Source of the DNA: Mortierella alpina
Taxonomy: Eukaryota; Mortierellomycota; Mortierellomycetes; Mortierellales; Mortierellaceae
Reading direction: 5' to 3'
NCBI GenBank assembly: GCA_029449245.1
Contig: JANATF010000003.1
Span: 992,001 to 1,056,000, forward strand
DNA: 64,000 nucleotides
The notes below the pieces were generated by a model. The model had not been told where the DNA came from, ran no database searches, and saw nothing but the letters and a program-made list of their open reading frames with translations. A program made the position numbers and the translations under genes. How positions within the stretch are numbered: position 1 is the first letter of the stretch; each line of letters begins with the position of its first letter. Shown piece by piece: positions 10,722 through 23,900 of this stretch.

Positions 10722-12338
10722 ATGGCAGACCAGCATAGAATATCGTCAGAGGACAACTCAAGAGCCATTCCACCTGAGGACGCACGACGCCGGTCAATAG
10801 ATCACCCGCATATTGCAGGGTCCGTGGTGCGGACGCATTATGAGGACGACATTGATGACGACAACCATGATAGCCGTCTCTCTAGGGAACAAGCTCCTTT
10901 GATCGTCTCGGGAGGATCTCGCCGCGCAGAATCTAGGAGTCGGAGCAGTATAAAGCAGCCACAGCAGCGAGGGCATTTTCACACTCGGCGTCAACAGGAT
11001 GAAGAGCCTCCGCTTACACCCCTATCATGGTTGGAGTGGACAATCCACAATGGGATTCATCCGGGCACCTGGACCAGACATACTTATATCAAGGCAGCGC
11101 TGCTGTTGATGCTTTTGACGTTAATCATACTGGCCTTTACGGTACTACGAGTACAGGACCACGTCAAGGAAATCCTGCAGTAAGTAATGTGCCCATCTCT
11201 CTCCCTTTCACTCCTTGCTTCCTTGCTTTCCTCTCTCCCTTCTTGACAGATTTTTGTCCCTGCTGACCTTGATAGTTACATCGATGACCACCGCAGTATG
11301 GGCGCCGTCTTGTTCGTGTCCTTTTACACGATCGCATGTTGGCTCTTCCTCCCTGGGTCGCTATTCACTATCGGCGCTGGATTTCTCTTTCGGCCGATGC
11401 CGTTTGCCCTCGCCATTGTTATGCTAGGCGATGTCTTGGGCGCGTTGGGATCTTTCTTATTCGGGCGGTATATCTTTTACAACTGGGTCAAGTCCATCAT
11501 GGCAAAGCACCCTAAATTTGGAGCATTGGACCAGGTCATCCAGGACGATGGTAATGTAGTATTTTATTCTTCTTGATGGGGCAGCGCCCGCTCGCTGGAA
11601 TATGGCTGCTGTCATGGATGGTCGACTCAATGTTAATCTCGTCTCTCTTCTTCTCTAGGCTGGAAGATTGTCGTCATGCTTCGGTTGACCCCTATTCCTT
11701 TCAACTTGATCACCTACTTCTTCTCCATCACCTCCATCCCCCTTTACACCCTCCTCTGGGCCACAGCAGCTGGCGTCTTCCCGGGATCATGTCTCGGCAT
11801 CTGGATCGGATCACTGCTCAAAGGCCTCTCAGGAATTGACAACCCAGAGCTTGAGACTAAGAATGTGGTCATCCTGGTCATGAACGGTGTATTCATTGTG
11901 TGCTCTATCTTGACGCTGTCAATCTTTGGAAAAAAGTCGATGCGCAAAGCCATGGCGAGGCTGGATCAGCATCAGGAACAGCAGCAACAGCAGCAGGGTT
12001 TCCTCAGTGAACAGGAAGTGGCAACAGCAGAGGAGGACCAGGAAGATCTGTGGAATGCTGATCTGGAGGCAGCCGTTTCTGTAGTGAGTCAACAGGGACA
12101 AGCGGATCAGAGGGTCAATGAACAGGAAGAAGGCGAGGTGGCATCGTCTACATCCACAAGCACCCTACAGAGTCCACCACCTGTGAACAAGACTGCCGCG
12201 AACAACGACGAGGATCCTCATCTGACAGGATTCACCCGTGGTGAAAAGCTCACCTTTGTTGCGATTGCTATCGTGGCTGTGGTTAACATGGGTGTCTGCA
12301 TCCCGCTCTACCACTATTTTGCGAACCGAGATGGATAG
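10722..12338 (+). CDS. VTT/DedA-family membrane protein, TVP38/TMEM64-like
   Basis: Three exons, 10722-11179, 11276-11550 and 11659-12338, give 470 aa. A polar N-terminus is followed by a membrane helix (residues about 125-145) and the VTT domain. Visible hallmarks are FLPGSLFTIGAGFLF, then GDVLGALGSFLFGRY, then RLTPIPFNLITYFFSITSI with an Arg-(x)-Thr-Pro-(x)-Pro core, and G-rich helices. A polar Gln-rich cytosolic segment precedes a last membrane helix near residues 440-460. Relatives act in Golgi/ER membranes and some VTT proteins are lipid scramblases. The exact role here is not shown. Splice sites are canonical and all phases agree. Confidence 0.88.
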
Positions 12339-12368
12339 GCGTCTAGGGATTGAAATAAAGGGTCATAC

Positions 12369-12419
12369 AAAAAAGTCGTGTGCACGACTGGCACACGACT
12401 CGTGACACACGACTTTTTT
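12369..12419. repeat. Nested hairpin with perfect 14-bp arms
   Basis: AAAAAAGTCGTGTG at 12369-12382 is exactly reversed and complemented at 12406-12419. The loop contains further copies of GTCGTG/CACGAC, giving alternative stems (12375-12383 with 12391-12399). It lies 30 bases after the VTT gene stop. It could help end transcription, or be an end of the degraded element that follows. Confidence 0.8.
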
Positions 12420-12530
12420 GGATTTTTGCATATGCCTACGCAGTAAGATCTTGTCGACTCCTCTGCTTTTTAGGACCACACCAACGTTGTGTGACTCGCG
12501 CATCCAGTTAACTTTCTGTTTGGTATTTTA

Positions 12531-13151
12531 GACCCTGACCCAACAATCGATCCAAGTGATGGGTTTTGCTCGCGCTGCCAGAAGCACCATACCCACAACC
12601 ACGATGTTGGAGCAAGTTTCGAACACAGTCAAGAATGCACCGCCGGCCCTCGCAGAATCCAGGTGATCAATTTTATGGGCAGCGCAGGCACCTGCGTTGG
12701 GAGTAGGATTAAAGGCCACCCGAAGCGCGGCGGCATGAAGATCCCTAAAGAACTCGCAAAGTCTACAACCACGGCCATGCAAAATGAATTCAGGACAAGT
12801 AAGACTTGCCTGCGCTGCTCCCACGAGCTGAAGCACCCGTCATCAAGGAGGGTGTTGGATAAGGTTGTGCGCACGGTCAAGGTGAACGGTTCTGTAATTT
12901 GCTTGAACCCCGTTTGTCCTGCTGTCCGCGCTGGTCAAGCCATAGTGAGTCGCGACGGCAACGCGGCCACCGCAATCGCCTTTGTGGGTGTTTGCACCTC
13001 GCTCTCCGATCCCGCAGTGGCACCCCGCCCCTTCGTGCGAAGCGCCATCCCCACCACCACTGCACCATACCCACCACCACTGACACCAGATCACCCAAGA
13101 CTGGATCAAATCAACCCAGGCCGTGGCGGGAGCCACACACCCTGGGACTAG
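12531..13151 (+). pseudogene. Fanzor/TnpB-like nuclease, 3' exon only (RuvC-II/III and zinc ribbon)
   Basis: An open frame follows a good acceptor (TATTTTAG, 12523-12531). It carries, in order: a small Cys/His patch (CSRCQKHHTHNH), [21 protein letters not shown], then RTSKTCLRC ... CLNPVC (the four-cysteine zinc ribbon of the OrfB_Zn_ribbon family) and SRDGNAATAIAF, matching RuvC-III with its Asp followed by NAA. This is the C-terminal end of a TnpB-type RNA-guided nuclease as found in eukaryotic Fanzor elements. The RuvC-I exon and N-terminus are absent upstream, where the VTT gene ends within 200 bases. So it is a truncated relic. The GTCVGSR-KGH motif matches the longer element at 42-45.8 kb. 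Confidence 0.7.
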
Positions 13152-14901
13152 GCGCCACGCCCAGAACGGTAAGCAGGATACTGTTTTGCGATACTGTATT
13201 TTGATAGTCCAGTCAAACTGACAGTACTGACCACATTATTATTTTTTTGATTTCTCAAATACCCTCACAGTAGCCAATTTTGCATAAAGAGGTAGATTTC
13301 ACACCACAACAGCCTTCAGACAAAAACGTGGCACAACATCACTTCCATAACCACCTTGTTTGTCTCCAAGGTGGTGTGACGCGCTCGGCGATAGCGCCGG
13401 ACAGCACGCCACGATATACTCAACATTGACTGCCGGAGAAAGCCCCGGACGCAGTCATTTCATGCCACGTAAATATACCATAAATATGGTGACCACTGCA
13501 GTTGAATCGACGGAGCGAATGAAACGAGAGGGTAATGGTCGCGGTGGGCGAGTGTGTGTGAGAAGAATGAGAGAATGAGAGAATGAGAGAGAAAGAGAGA
13601 TGAATATACGTAGGAAGTAAAGGAAGGAGTGACGAGAGAGCAAGGGACAGCGATGGAGAAAACAAAGACGGAGAGTGGTTTTGATGTGGTGGTGGTAGAG
13701 GAATGGGAGAGTGAGTAAGAGGGCGTGTAAAGCCAATTTTTAGTGGTATTGAAAGTGGGTGGGTGGCACGTAAAAATTGTCGTCCAGCATTTATTCCCAG
13801 CCACACCACATTCATGCAACAAACAAAGAGAATCCTCCTGTGAACAAAGGAGGCTGTTCCCATAAGCTCGAGGGCGAAGCCATCAGGCTAAATTTGTAGA
13901 GTGGTGCTCTCAAAACAACAAGGAAAGCACACGCGACTGACCAACGAGTCAACAGTCTCTACAAAGCGACTCATCGACGCCCCAGGCTGACAGGGGTAAT
14001 AGCTTAAAGATCGCAAGATGTATCTAGGATAGATTGCAGTTTCTGGCCAAGAACAGTACAAGGAAAAGGACTGCGCCTCTGTATCATTACTTCACCATTA
14101 CGATGGTGTTCAGTGGGCCGAGAATGACACGATTGGGCGCACAAAAAGGCGAACAGTTTGAGTAACAGTCAAATTCGAGGGCGTAGACGTCAAGGTGTGA
14201 TTCTGTATCATCGTATGAATTGAAATGGACCTGGACTGCTTATTTGAAAACACCTTCGACTTTGGGCTTTATATCCAGATTCTGGAGGAGTTGCGCATGA
14301 TCCAGGAGAAGTAGAAAACTGGCACAGAGCGAATTCATTTTCCTGCACGATAGCAATACCAATCACACAGCTAAAGTCACCCAGCAATGTCTGGAGTCTG
14401 TTCACCTCACGAAGAAGGGAAGGGACGCTTACTATATTGGCCAGCACAGTAGTCGAGCCGCGAACCAAAGTAAAAGGCGCTTGCCAAGTACAAAACTAAG
14501 CTAAAAAGAGCCGTTAGGAGTCGTGGGAGCGGATCTCGGTAGATGCTGCCGACATTTGATTCGGAGTATACCCCACCGACTCGCGCCTGTGAAGCGGGCA
14601 TGCGTGAACAAAGCACTGCATATGTCCGGTTGAGGGCGCAATGGTAAACGATGTCGAAGGTTTGATGTATTGAAGCAGCTCTGGCGCGTTCTGCGTGATA
14701 CAAGACTATGCATGAGTGAGGCGCGGGGGGACCTGGGACGTTGCTATGGCAATATAGTTTTTTTGTCGCATGGACTCCGTTGGGGCGAGAAGTGTGTGCG
14801 AAAGAAGTGTGAATCTATATAGAGCCAAGGAACAGTGGTTCATTTGGCATGGTTCTTTTCTTACACATCTTCTCACTTCCTTACCTTCCACTCTCTCAAC
14901 T
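13152..14901. other. Intergenic, no gene recognised; one hairpin
   Basis: About 1.75 kb upstream of the NRPS. A 9-bp stem with an 8-base loop lies at 13350-13375 (CCACCTTG/CAAGGTGG). Purine-rich sequence with GAGA-like runs occupies about 13520-13640. No conserved frame on either strand. It should contain the NRPS promoter. Confidence 0.5.
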
Positions 14902-17900
14902 ATGCCATCAGAAACGAGCGCCTCTCGTACCATTGACACCGCTCGTAATGGACTCAAAAACGATACATCGATCTCTGGCGACGTCCTCACGGTATGAGCG
15001 TAATGAGACCTGCAGTGATGATGGATCTAAAGGTGTACCTGTGCACGTTTACTGATCATCTGTTTTATACGGTAGACTCAGCGTGACACCCATCGCTTGC
15101 CAACCCTTAAAAAGCTGCACAGTATTCCAGACAAAGGTGCCAATGCTGATAGCATTAGGTAACTTTCATCCGTAGTGTTTTCTTCAATGGTTAAATTGCA
15201 ACTCCAAGCCCTAACATTATGTAAACGCGGACAGCCACAGCGCCTCACCAGTAACTCTCCAAGCTACTGATTCGAACGACGGTGTCTTTGCTGGCAAGGA
15301 TCCCGATGCCCGACCGGCTGACCTGGACCCGACGCTCAATGGCGTGCCTGTAGCGTCCACTTCCGCCTCGGATGATCGTCGCTTTGTTGACCGTTCACTT
15401 GCTGGAGCGCTTGTCACAACCCAACTCGAGGAGTCTTTAAAGTCGCAAATTTTGTGCCTAGCGCATAGGCACGATTCGGCACTAGCTACTGCCATGTTAG
15501 TGGCATGGACCATTGTGCTCTCTCGTCTTTCTGGCCAAGAGTCTGTCATCGTTGGTGTAGGTGGCCCCGACGAAGATGGAACCTCAAAGGACCCTCTAAT
15601 CTTACATCTGGACCTCTCGACAGATCCCAACTCGTTACAACTGTTCAAGCGTGTTAAATCCACGGCTGAGACCGCAAAGACCCGCCAGTCCACTGCCGAG
15701 GACGCCCTCCAAAATAGCGAGGAAGTCTCTCCTCCTCAGGCGACATTCTACTCGCACAGCGGCAGCATTGCTCAGCCATTGGCCGCCCCCGTTTCCATGA
15801 AGTGTGGCCTCGAGCTGCATCTTTTCAACGACCAGGAAGAAGTTGCTTTGGCTATTCGTTATGATTCCGATCGCTTCAACAAGGACTCTATCGAGAGATA
15901 CGCTGGCTACCTCAAGGCCGTGTTGATAAACATGGTGATCAACGAAAGTCAGCCTGTTGCTTCATTCGACATACTCTCCAAAGAAGAAAAGAAGCTGATC
16001 CTCGAGACGTGGAACGAGACCGATGCAGAGTACCCTGCCGAACGCTGCGTGCATCACCTCTTTAAAGACCAGGTGGACAACTCTCCCGATGCAGTTGCTA
16101 TCGTCCATGGCGAGAAGGAGCTCAAGTATCATGAATTGAACGTAATGGCCAATCGCCTCACCAATCAGCTTATCCAAGCAGGAGTCAAGCCTGGCGACTT
16201 TGTGGCCTTGCTATTTGAGCGGTCTGTTGAGCTGGCTGTGACCGAATTAGCTATTCTGAAGGCTGGAGCCGCATATGTACCGATCGACACTCGCACACCA
16301 GCGGATAGGATGGCCTACATTGCCTCGCATACTGGTGCCAAGTTACTAGTTACCGGCGAACGCACAAACGTCTCGACTCAGGTTGGGGTCTCGGTGCTTC
16401 GCTTCAATGTTCCTCAAGATGGTGTGATATACGAGCAAGGTGAGTGGCATTGCCCCGGCTAAAAAGTCACTGAGATTTTATGACTTGTACCATTTATGCC
16501 GTGGTGTTTACCGAGTACTCTTTGAATACTGTAGATGTGCCTGAACCGCCCCGGCAGCCTGCAAAATCTAGCCTAGACACGGCCTATGTCATGTTCACTT
16601 CTGGAACCACAGGTGTCCCCAAAGGTGTCGTGGTTTCTCATCGCTCCATCGCTCGCGGAGTTTTCAACAATGGATTTGCGGACATTGGTCCTACCGATCG
16701 CGTAGCCTTGGCAACCAGTCCCTCATTCAGCCCAAGCACCTTTGACCTTTGGTCAGCATTGCTGAACGGTGCACGCGTCGTCATCGTCGACGACGACACC
16801 AAGTTGGATCCGCATCGCCTAGAAGAGGTGCTTGTACGCCATCGAGTCACATCTCTATACATGACCAACACCTTGTTGCTCCAATGCGCACCTATCATCG
16901 GCAAGACCTTGTCCCAGCTTCGGTATCTCCTCCTAGGAGGCGAGCAAGGCCAGGTCAAGGCTTATTCTACGGTACTTCAGCACGGTGGGCCAGTCCGCCT
17001 TGTCAACAGATATAGTTCAACCGAGACGCCTGTGAGCGCTGCTGTATACACGGCTACCAGCGCCGTCAGCCAACTAGAACGCCCTCCCATCGGCCGTCCC
17101 TCCAGAAACAGCCGCATGTATGTCCTTGATGAGTACCGCAACCCTGTCCCCATCGGCGTTGTAGGCGAGATGTACATCGGCGGCCCTGGCATCGCCACCG
17201 GATATCTCAACCTTCCTCATCTCACCGCCGAGAGATTTCTTCCTGACCCATTCTCCAAAGTGCAAGGTGCTCGTATGTACAAATCCGGTGACCTGGCTCG
17301 CTACCTTCCCGATGGAAACCTAGTGTGTGTAGGAAGAAACGACGACTTGATCAAGCTTCGCGGATATCGGATTGAACTCGGCGAGGTTCAAACACATCTT
17401 GTGGGACACCCGTTGGTCAGGAACGCAGCTGTCCTCGCTGTAGGCGAGGGAGACGATACACGACTGGTGGCATACGTTGAAGCCGATCATCATGAACGGT
17501 TGGCTGACACACTGCGGGAGCACCTTGGCCGCGTGTTGCCAGACTACATGATTCCTGCGGCGTTTGTCCATCTAGACGTGTTGCCTCTAACAAGCAGGAA
17601 CAAGATTGATCGCCGTGCACTTCCAAATCCTGACTTCAGCTCGTTTGCCACTCAAGACTACGTCGCCCCTCAAGGCGAGACTGAGATTGCACTGGCAACG
17701 ATGTGGTCCCATCTGCTCAGGATCAAGCGTGTCGGTCGTCAGGACAATTTTTTCATGTTGGGAGGTCACTCTGTTCTGGCGATGCGCCTCATGAATTCCA
17801 TAGCCACCGCCTTTGGACCGCAGTTGCCGATATCTATACTTTTCGCCGCGCCGACTCTAGCTGGTCTTGCAGAGAGTGTCACCAACAGCATCGCTCAAGG

Positions 17901-20900
17901 AGACCCGTCACGCTTCAGTATTTCTCGTGCCTCAAGAGATGGCTCAGTGGGCCTTTCGTATGCCCAACAGCGAATGTGGTTTCTCGCCAAGATCGGCGGC
18001 GCGAGTGAAAGCTATCATGTCCGTCGGACTCTCCGCCTCAACGGCACACTGGACACTGTCTCCTTTCAGAGCGCATTGGACACACTTTATGCCAGACACG
18101 AATCGCTGCGCTGTGTTTTCCCTACCGTTGATGGCCAACCAACAATGCAAATCTTGCCCGCCAGCAATGGGCTGCCATTTGTGACCCTTGATATACAAGA
18201 TGAACACGACAAGGATACTGCTGTCAAAGCGGCCGCTGTTCAGGAGGCAGCTACACCGTTTGACATGGAACGAGGTCCTTTGGTCCGCGCTAGGCTCATT
18301 CGGCTGGGTATCAGCGAATACGTTTTCTTGATAACAATTCATCATATTGTCACCGATGGCTGGTCAATGGGCGTGTTGTTTCGTGAACTGAACGAGCTCT
18401 ACGAGGCCTATTCCTGCGGTCTGCCTGACCCACTGGCTCCGCTGTCTATTCAGTACCCGGACTATGCTGCCTGGCAGAGACAACAGCTGACACAGGACAA
18501 GCTCAAAGACCAAGTTGAATATTGGCGCGGGACTCTTGCAGGTGCACCGGCATCCATTGAGCTGCCAACTGACCGACCTCGGCCTCCTCAACAGTCCTTT
18601 GCTGGTGCATCAGTCCCAATTCGTTTCGACTCCCAGCTCACCCATGCTATCAAGTCTCTTTCTCAGAAACACGAGGTCACCGTGTTTATGATGATGCTTG
18701 CCGCATGGAGTGCTGTCCTCTCACGCCTATCAGGACAGGACGATATTGTGATCGGCACTCCTTCAGCCAACCGTAGCCACCAGCAGGTGGAGCAACTGAT
18801 TGGATTCTTTGTCAGCACTCTTGCACTTCGTATCGATCTGTCGGAGGAACCTAGTGTGGGTCGACTTCTAGAGCGTGTTCGCAAGACTGCCACTGCAGCG
18901 CAGGCGCACCAAGATCTTCCATTCGAGCAGGTAGTCGAGATTGTCCAACCTCCTCGCCGCACCGACATCACTCCGCTCTTCCAAGTGATGTTTGCCTGGC
19001 AGAACAATGACGTTGGTACACTGGAGCTGAAGGATGTGAATGCGGTTACTGAGGACATACAATCCGATGTGCTCAAGTTTGATCTAGAGCTCGAACTGAT
19101 GGAGCAGGATGGCGAGATTGTTGGTGGCCTTCATTTCTCGACTGCTCTTTTCGACAGAGAGACGATCGACCGCCATTCTGGATACCTGGAGGCTATGCTG
19201 CGATGGATGACGACTAGCACAGGAGAGTCCGTTGACAAAGCTCCAATTCTTGGGCCGTCCGAGCAAAAGATTTTACTCGAGACTTGGAACAGCATGGTCC
19301 TGCCCTATCCTGAAAATAGCAGCCTCCAGCAGGTGTTTGAGGATCAAGTCAAGTTGTCGCCCGAGGCTATTGCAGTTGTGCACGACGACCTAGCACTTAC
19401 TTATCGTGAGTTGAACTCTCGGGCTAACCGTATCGCTCGTCAGCTTGTTGATGCGGGTGTCAAGCCAGGCGAGTATGTTATGCTGCTGCTGGATCGGTCG
19501 ATCGATCTTGTTGCCTCGGAGATTGCAGTACTCAAAACTGGAGCCGCGTACGTTCCTATCGACACCAAGGCGCCAGCTGATCGTCAAGCATACATTGCAT
19601 CCGACTGTGGTTCCAAGATTGTGATTACGGACGAGAAAACGAGCGTTCCTGCAAACATCCCGGGTATCGTTCTCCGTGTTAACACGAAGCAAGAGTACAC
19701 TGATCAGGACCAGGGTATGTGGCTTTACAGAATAATGTTGATGCTCGTAGAATGTTACTGGATGCCTTTGAAGCCATGGTCTGAACTAACACGAAAACTT
19801 CCTCGCCTCTATTTTCCTGCCGTTCGCCAATTTAGCCCGCTTTGAAAGCCCCGCCACGTCTAGCCATGACACAGCTTATGTCATGTACACATCTGGCTCT
19901 ACCGGCCAACCCAAGGGTGTCATGGTCCCCCATCGAGGCATCGTGCGTATGGCCATCAACAACGGATTCACAGACGTTGGAAATGACGACCGTGTTGCCT
20001 TCGGTGGAAACCCGGCGTTCGATCTTAGCACGTTTGAGGTTTGGGTAGCATTGCTCAATGGCGCTCGCATTATCATCATCAGCCGGGAGACTTTGCTTGA
20101 CCCACCCAAGCTTGCATCTGCTCTAGGCCATTACCAAGTGACGATGCTCTGCCTGACCGCAGCCCTTCTTCATCAGTACGTCTACGTCATCGGGCCTACT
20201 CTATCCAAACTGAGATTCCTCATGGGCGTTGGCGAGCAAGGTCTGGTTGAGGCATATACTGAAGTGGCTAAGCATGAAGGACGGGTCCGTGTCATCAATG
20301 CGTATGGTCCCACGGAGGCGAGCGCGGCTTCCACTGCATATCAAGCTTCGACCGCTACCAATCAATCCCGTCGCCTTCCAATCGGTCGTCCCATCTCTAA
20401 CACTCCACATTACTTATTGGACGAGCATCTTGCTCTGGTTCCTATTGGCGTTGTCGGCGAGCTCTACATTGGCGGGCCTGGTGTTGCGAATGGATACCTC
20501 AATCGGCCAAATCTCACCGCTGAGAGATTCCTTCCAGATCCATTTGCTGAAGTGCAGGGTGCGCTCATGTACAGGACTGGCGATTTGGTGCGTTACTTGC
20601 CTGATGGAAATCTGCTGTTTGTGGGCCGCAACGACAACCAAGTCAAGATCCGTGGGTTCCGAGTCGAGCTGGGCGAGATTGAAGCACGCCTCGCTGAACA
20701 CCCTCAAGTGCGCGAAGCTGTAGTCGTTGTTGTTGGCGAGGGCAGCGACAACAAGAGATTGGTAGCCTATGTTGTGGCGGAGCCTCACGAAAATCTCGTC
20801 CGCACGTTACGCGAGTTTCTCCTAGTCAACTTACCCGAGTACATGGTCCCCTCGGTGTTTATGCCAATGGAAGCCTTCCCGCTGACCAATAACGGCAAAA

Positions 20901-23900
20901 TCGACCGTCGCTCCTTCCCTGAGCCCAGTAGCGACTTCCTTGTTGCAAGCGATTATATTTCTCCGGAGGGAGATCTTGAGGTCGCATTGGCCGCGATCTG
21001 GTCGGATCTGCTAAGGGTTGAAACAGTTAGTCGCCATGACAACTTCTTCATGCTTGGTGGTCACTCTCTCCTCGCTGTCCGTCTCATGAATCGTGTTTCA
21101 AGTCTTGGGGTGCGCATGACGCTATCTACGCTCTTCTCCTCTCCAACTCTCGCAGCTCTCGCTGAGGCGATCAGTGGCAGTGCTAGTCTTCAGCTAGGAC
21201 GTTCGCATTCGGCTATCACTCCCGTCGTGAGGGGAAGACCTCTGGAACTGTCGTTCGATCAGCAGCGCTTGTGGTTTCTTGCCCAGATGGATGGACTCAG
21301 TGAGATCTATCATGTTCCATTTGCCAGCCGACTTCATGGTCCTCTTGATCGTGCTGCACTGAAGAAGGCGCTAAACACCCTTTTTGCCAGACACGAATCA
21401 CTCCGTACGATCTTTGTAGCCGTTGATGGTGAACCCCAAGTCCTACTCCTGCCTGCTGACAATGAATTCTCACTCGTCGTCCGCGATTTGAGAGGTGAGC
21501 AAGACAACAACGCCGTTGCCAAGCAAGTGGCTGCAGAGGAGGCTATATTGCCCTTTGATCTGGAGAAGGGTCCTTTGGTCCGTGCTCAACTCATCCAGCT
21601 TGCAGACAACGAACATGTCCTTCTGATGACGATGCACCACATTGTCACCGATGGCTGGTCAATGGGCGTGATGATTCGTGAACTGAACGAGCTCTACGAG
21701 GCCTATTCCTCCGGTCTGCCTGACCCACTGGCTCCGCTGTCTATTCAGTACCCGGACTATGCTGCCTGGCAGAGACAACAGCTGACGCAGGACAAGCTCA
21801 AAGACCAAGCTGAATATTGGCGCGGGACTCTTGCAGGTGCACCGGCATCCATTGAGCTGCCAACTGACCGACCTCGGCCTCCTCAACAGTCCTTTACTGG
21901 TGCATCAGTCCCAATTCGTTTCGACTCCCAGCTCACCCATGTTATCAAGTCTCTTTCTCAGAAACACGAGGTCACCGTGTTTATGATGATGCTTGCCGCA
22001 TGGAGTGCTGTCCTCTCACGCCTATCAGGACAGGACGATATTGTGATCGGCACTCCTTCAGCCAACCGTAGCCACCAGCAGGTGGAGCAACTGATTGGAT
22101 TCTTTGTCAGCACACTTGCACTTCGTATCGATCTGTCAGAGGAACCTAGTGTGGGTCGACTTCTGGAGCGTGTTCGCAAGGCTGCCACTGCAGCGCAGGC
22201 GCACCAAGATCTTCCATTCGAGCAAGTGGTCGAGATTGCCCAACCTCCTCGTCGTGCAGACATCACTCCGCTCTTCCAAGTGATGTTTGCCTGGCAGAAC
22301 AATGATGATGGCGCACTGAGGTTGCATGACATCGAGGCTGTGCCGGAAAGTCTTCAGTACGGAGTTGCCAAGTTTGAACTGGAACTTGCACTGAGCGAGA
22401 AGAATGGCGAAATCGTTGGTAGTCTGAACTACTCGACCGCTCTTTTCGACCGCCAGACCATAGACCGCCATGTTGGATACCTGGAGGCTATGCTGCGGTG
22501 GATGACGACAAGCGTAGAAGAGTCCGTTAGTACGGCTCCCATTCTTGGACCGTCCGAGAGAGAGCTTTTACTGGAGGCATGGAACAGCACCGACCAGCCT
22601 TATCCAGATAGCACTTGCCTCCATCAGCTCTTTGAGAGCCAAGTCGAGCTGTCACCAGAAGCCATTGCAATTGTGCACGATGATCAAACGCTCACATACC
22701 GCGCGCTGGACTCCTGGGCTAACCGCATCGCTCGTCAGCTGGTTACCGTGGGCGTCAAACCAAGCGACTACGTTATGCTACTTCTTGACCGGTCAATTGA
22801 TCTCGTTGCTGCGCAGATTGCAGTCCTAAAAATCGGAGCTGCGTACGTTCCTATCGACACCAAGGCACCAACTGACCGACAGGCGTACATTGCATCGGAC
22901 TGTGGATCGACAGTTATGATCACGGATGAGAGCACGGAGGTCCCTGCTGAGATTCAGGGAACTGTGATTCATATCAACGCGAAGCAAAGATACGCTGAGC
23001 ATGTGCAGGGTAGGTGGTGGTCATTTCGACTGATCGTTAATATCTCTGGGCGACTTCCAACATATGCTTCAATCAGTACTAATACTACCCTGTCGTTCTT
23101 ACCCCCAGATTTTGCCAACTTTAGCACCGTTAAAAATTACAGCACGTCCAGCCATGACACAGCTTATGTCATGTACACCTCCGGATCTACTGGACAACCC
23201 AAGGGGGTTATGGTCTCCCATCGAGGCATCGTTAATTTGATCACGAATAGCGATTTTGTCGCATTGAGCGCTGAGGATGCTCTCGCGTTCATGAATAGTC
23301 CCTCTTTCGACCCCAGCACATACGACGTCTGGGCAGCACTTGTGCATGGTGCTCGTATCGTTGTTATCGACAAGGATACAACCTTGGACCCCTATCGCCT
23401 TGCAGAAGAAATCGTCCGGCGCCAAGTCACGGTCGTTAACACCAACAATGGCCTCCTCCACCAGTATGCCTACCTCATTGGTGACGTCTTGTCAAGACTG
23501 AGATACCTCATCGCAGGATCAGAACAGGGATCATGCAAGGCTTACTCTGCTATTCTTCAGCACGGTGGATCTGTCCGTGTCGACAATCAGTACGGTCCCA
23601 CGGAGACGACAGTGAGCGCCACGTCATACACAGCAACGGGCGCACTCGACCAGCTGGAACGCCTCCCGATCGGACGGCCTATATCTAATACCCGCGTGTA
23701 TGTCCTGGACAAGCATCAAAGCCCAGTCCCGGTTGGAGTTATCGGCGAGCTCTACATTGGTGGACACGGTGTTGCGAATGGATACCTCAATCGACCAGAA
23801 CTCACAGTGGAGCGATTCCTTCCGGACCAATTCGCCAAAGCACAGGGTGCTCGCATGTACAAGACTGGCGATTTGGTGCGTTACTTGCCTGATGGAAACT

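Noticed and set aside
13420-13863. Minus-strand Ser/Leu-rich frame
   Set aside because: Low-complexity translation of GAGA-type sequence; no motif or splice sites support it.
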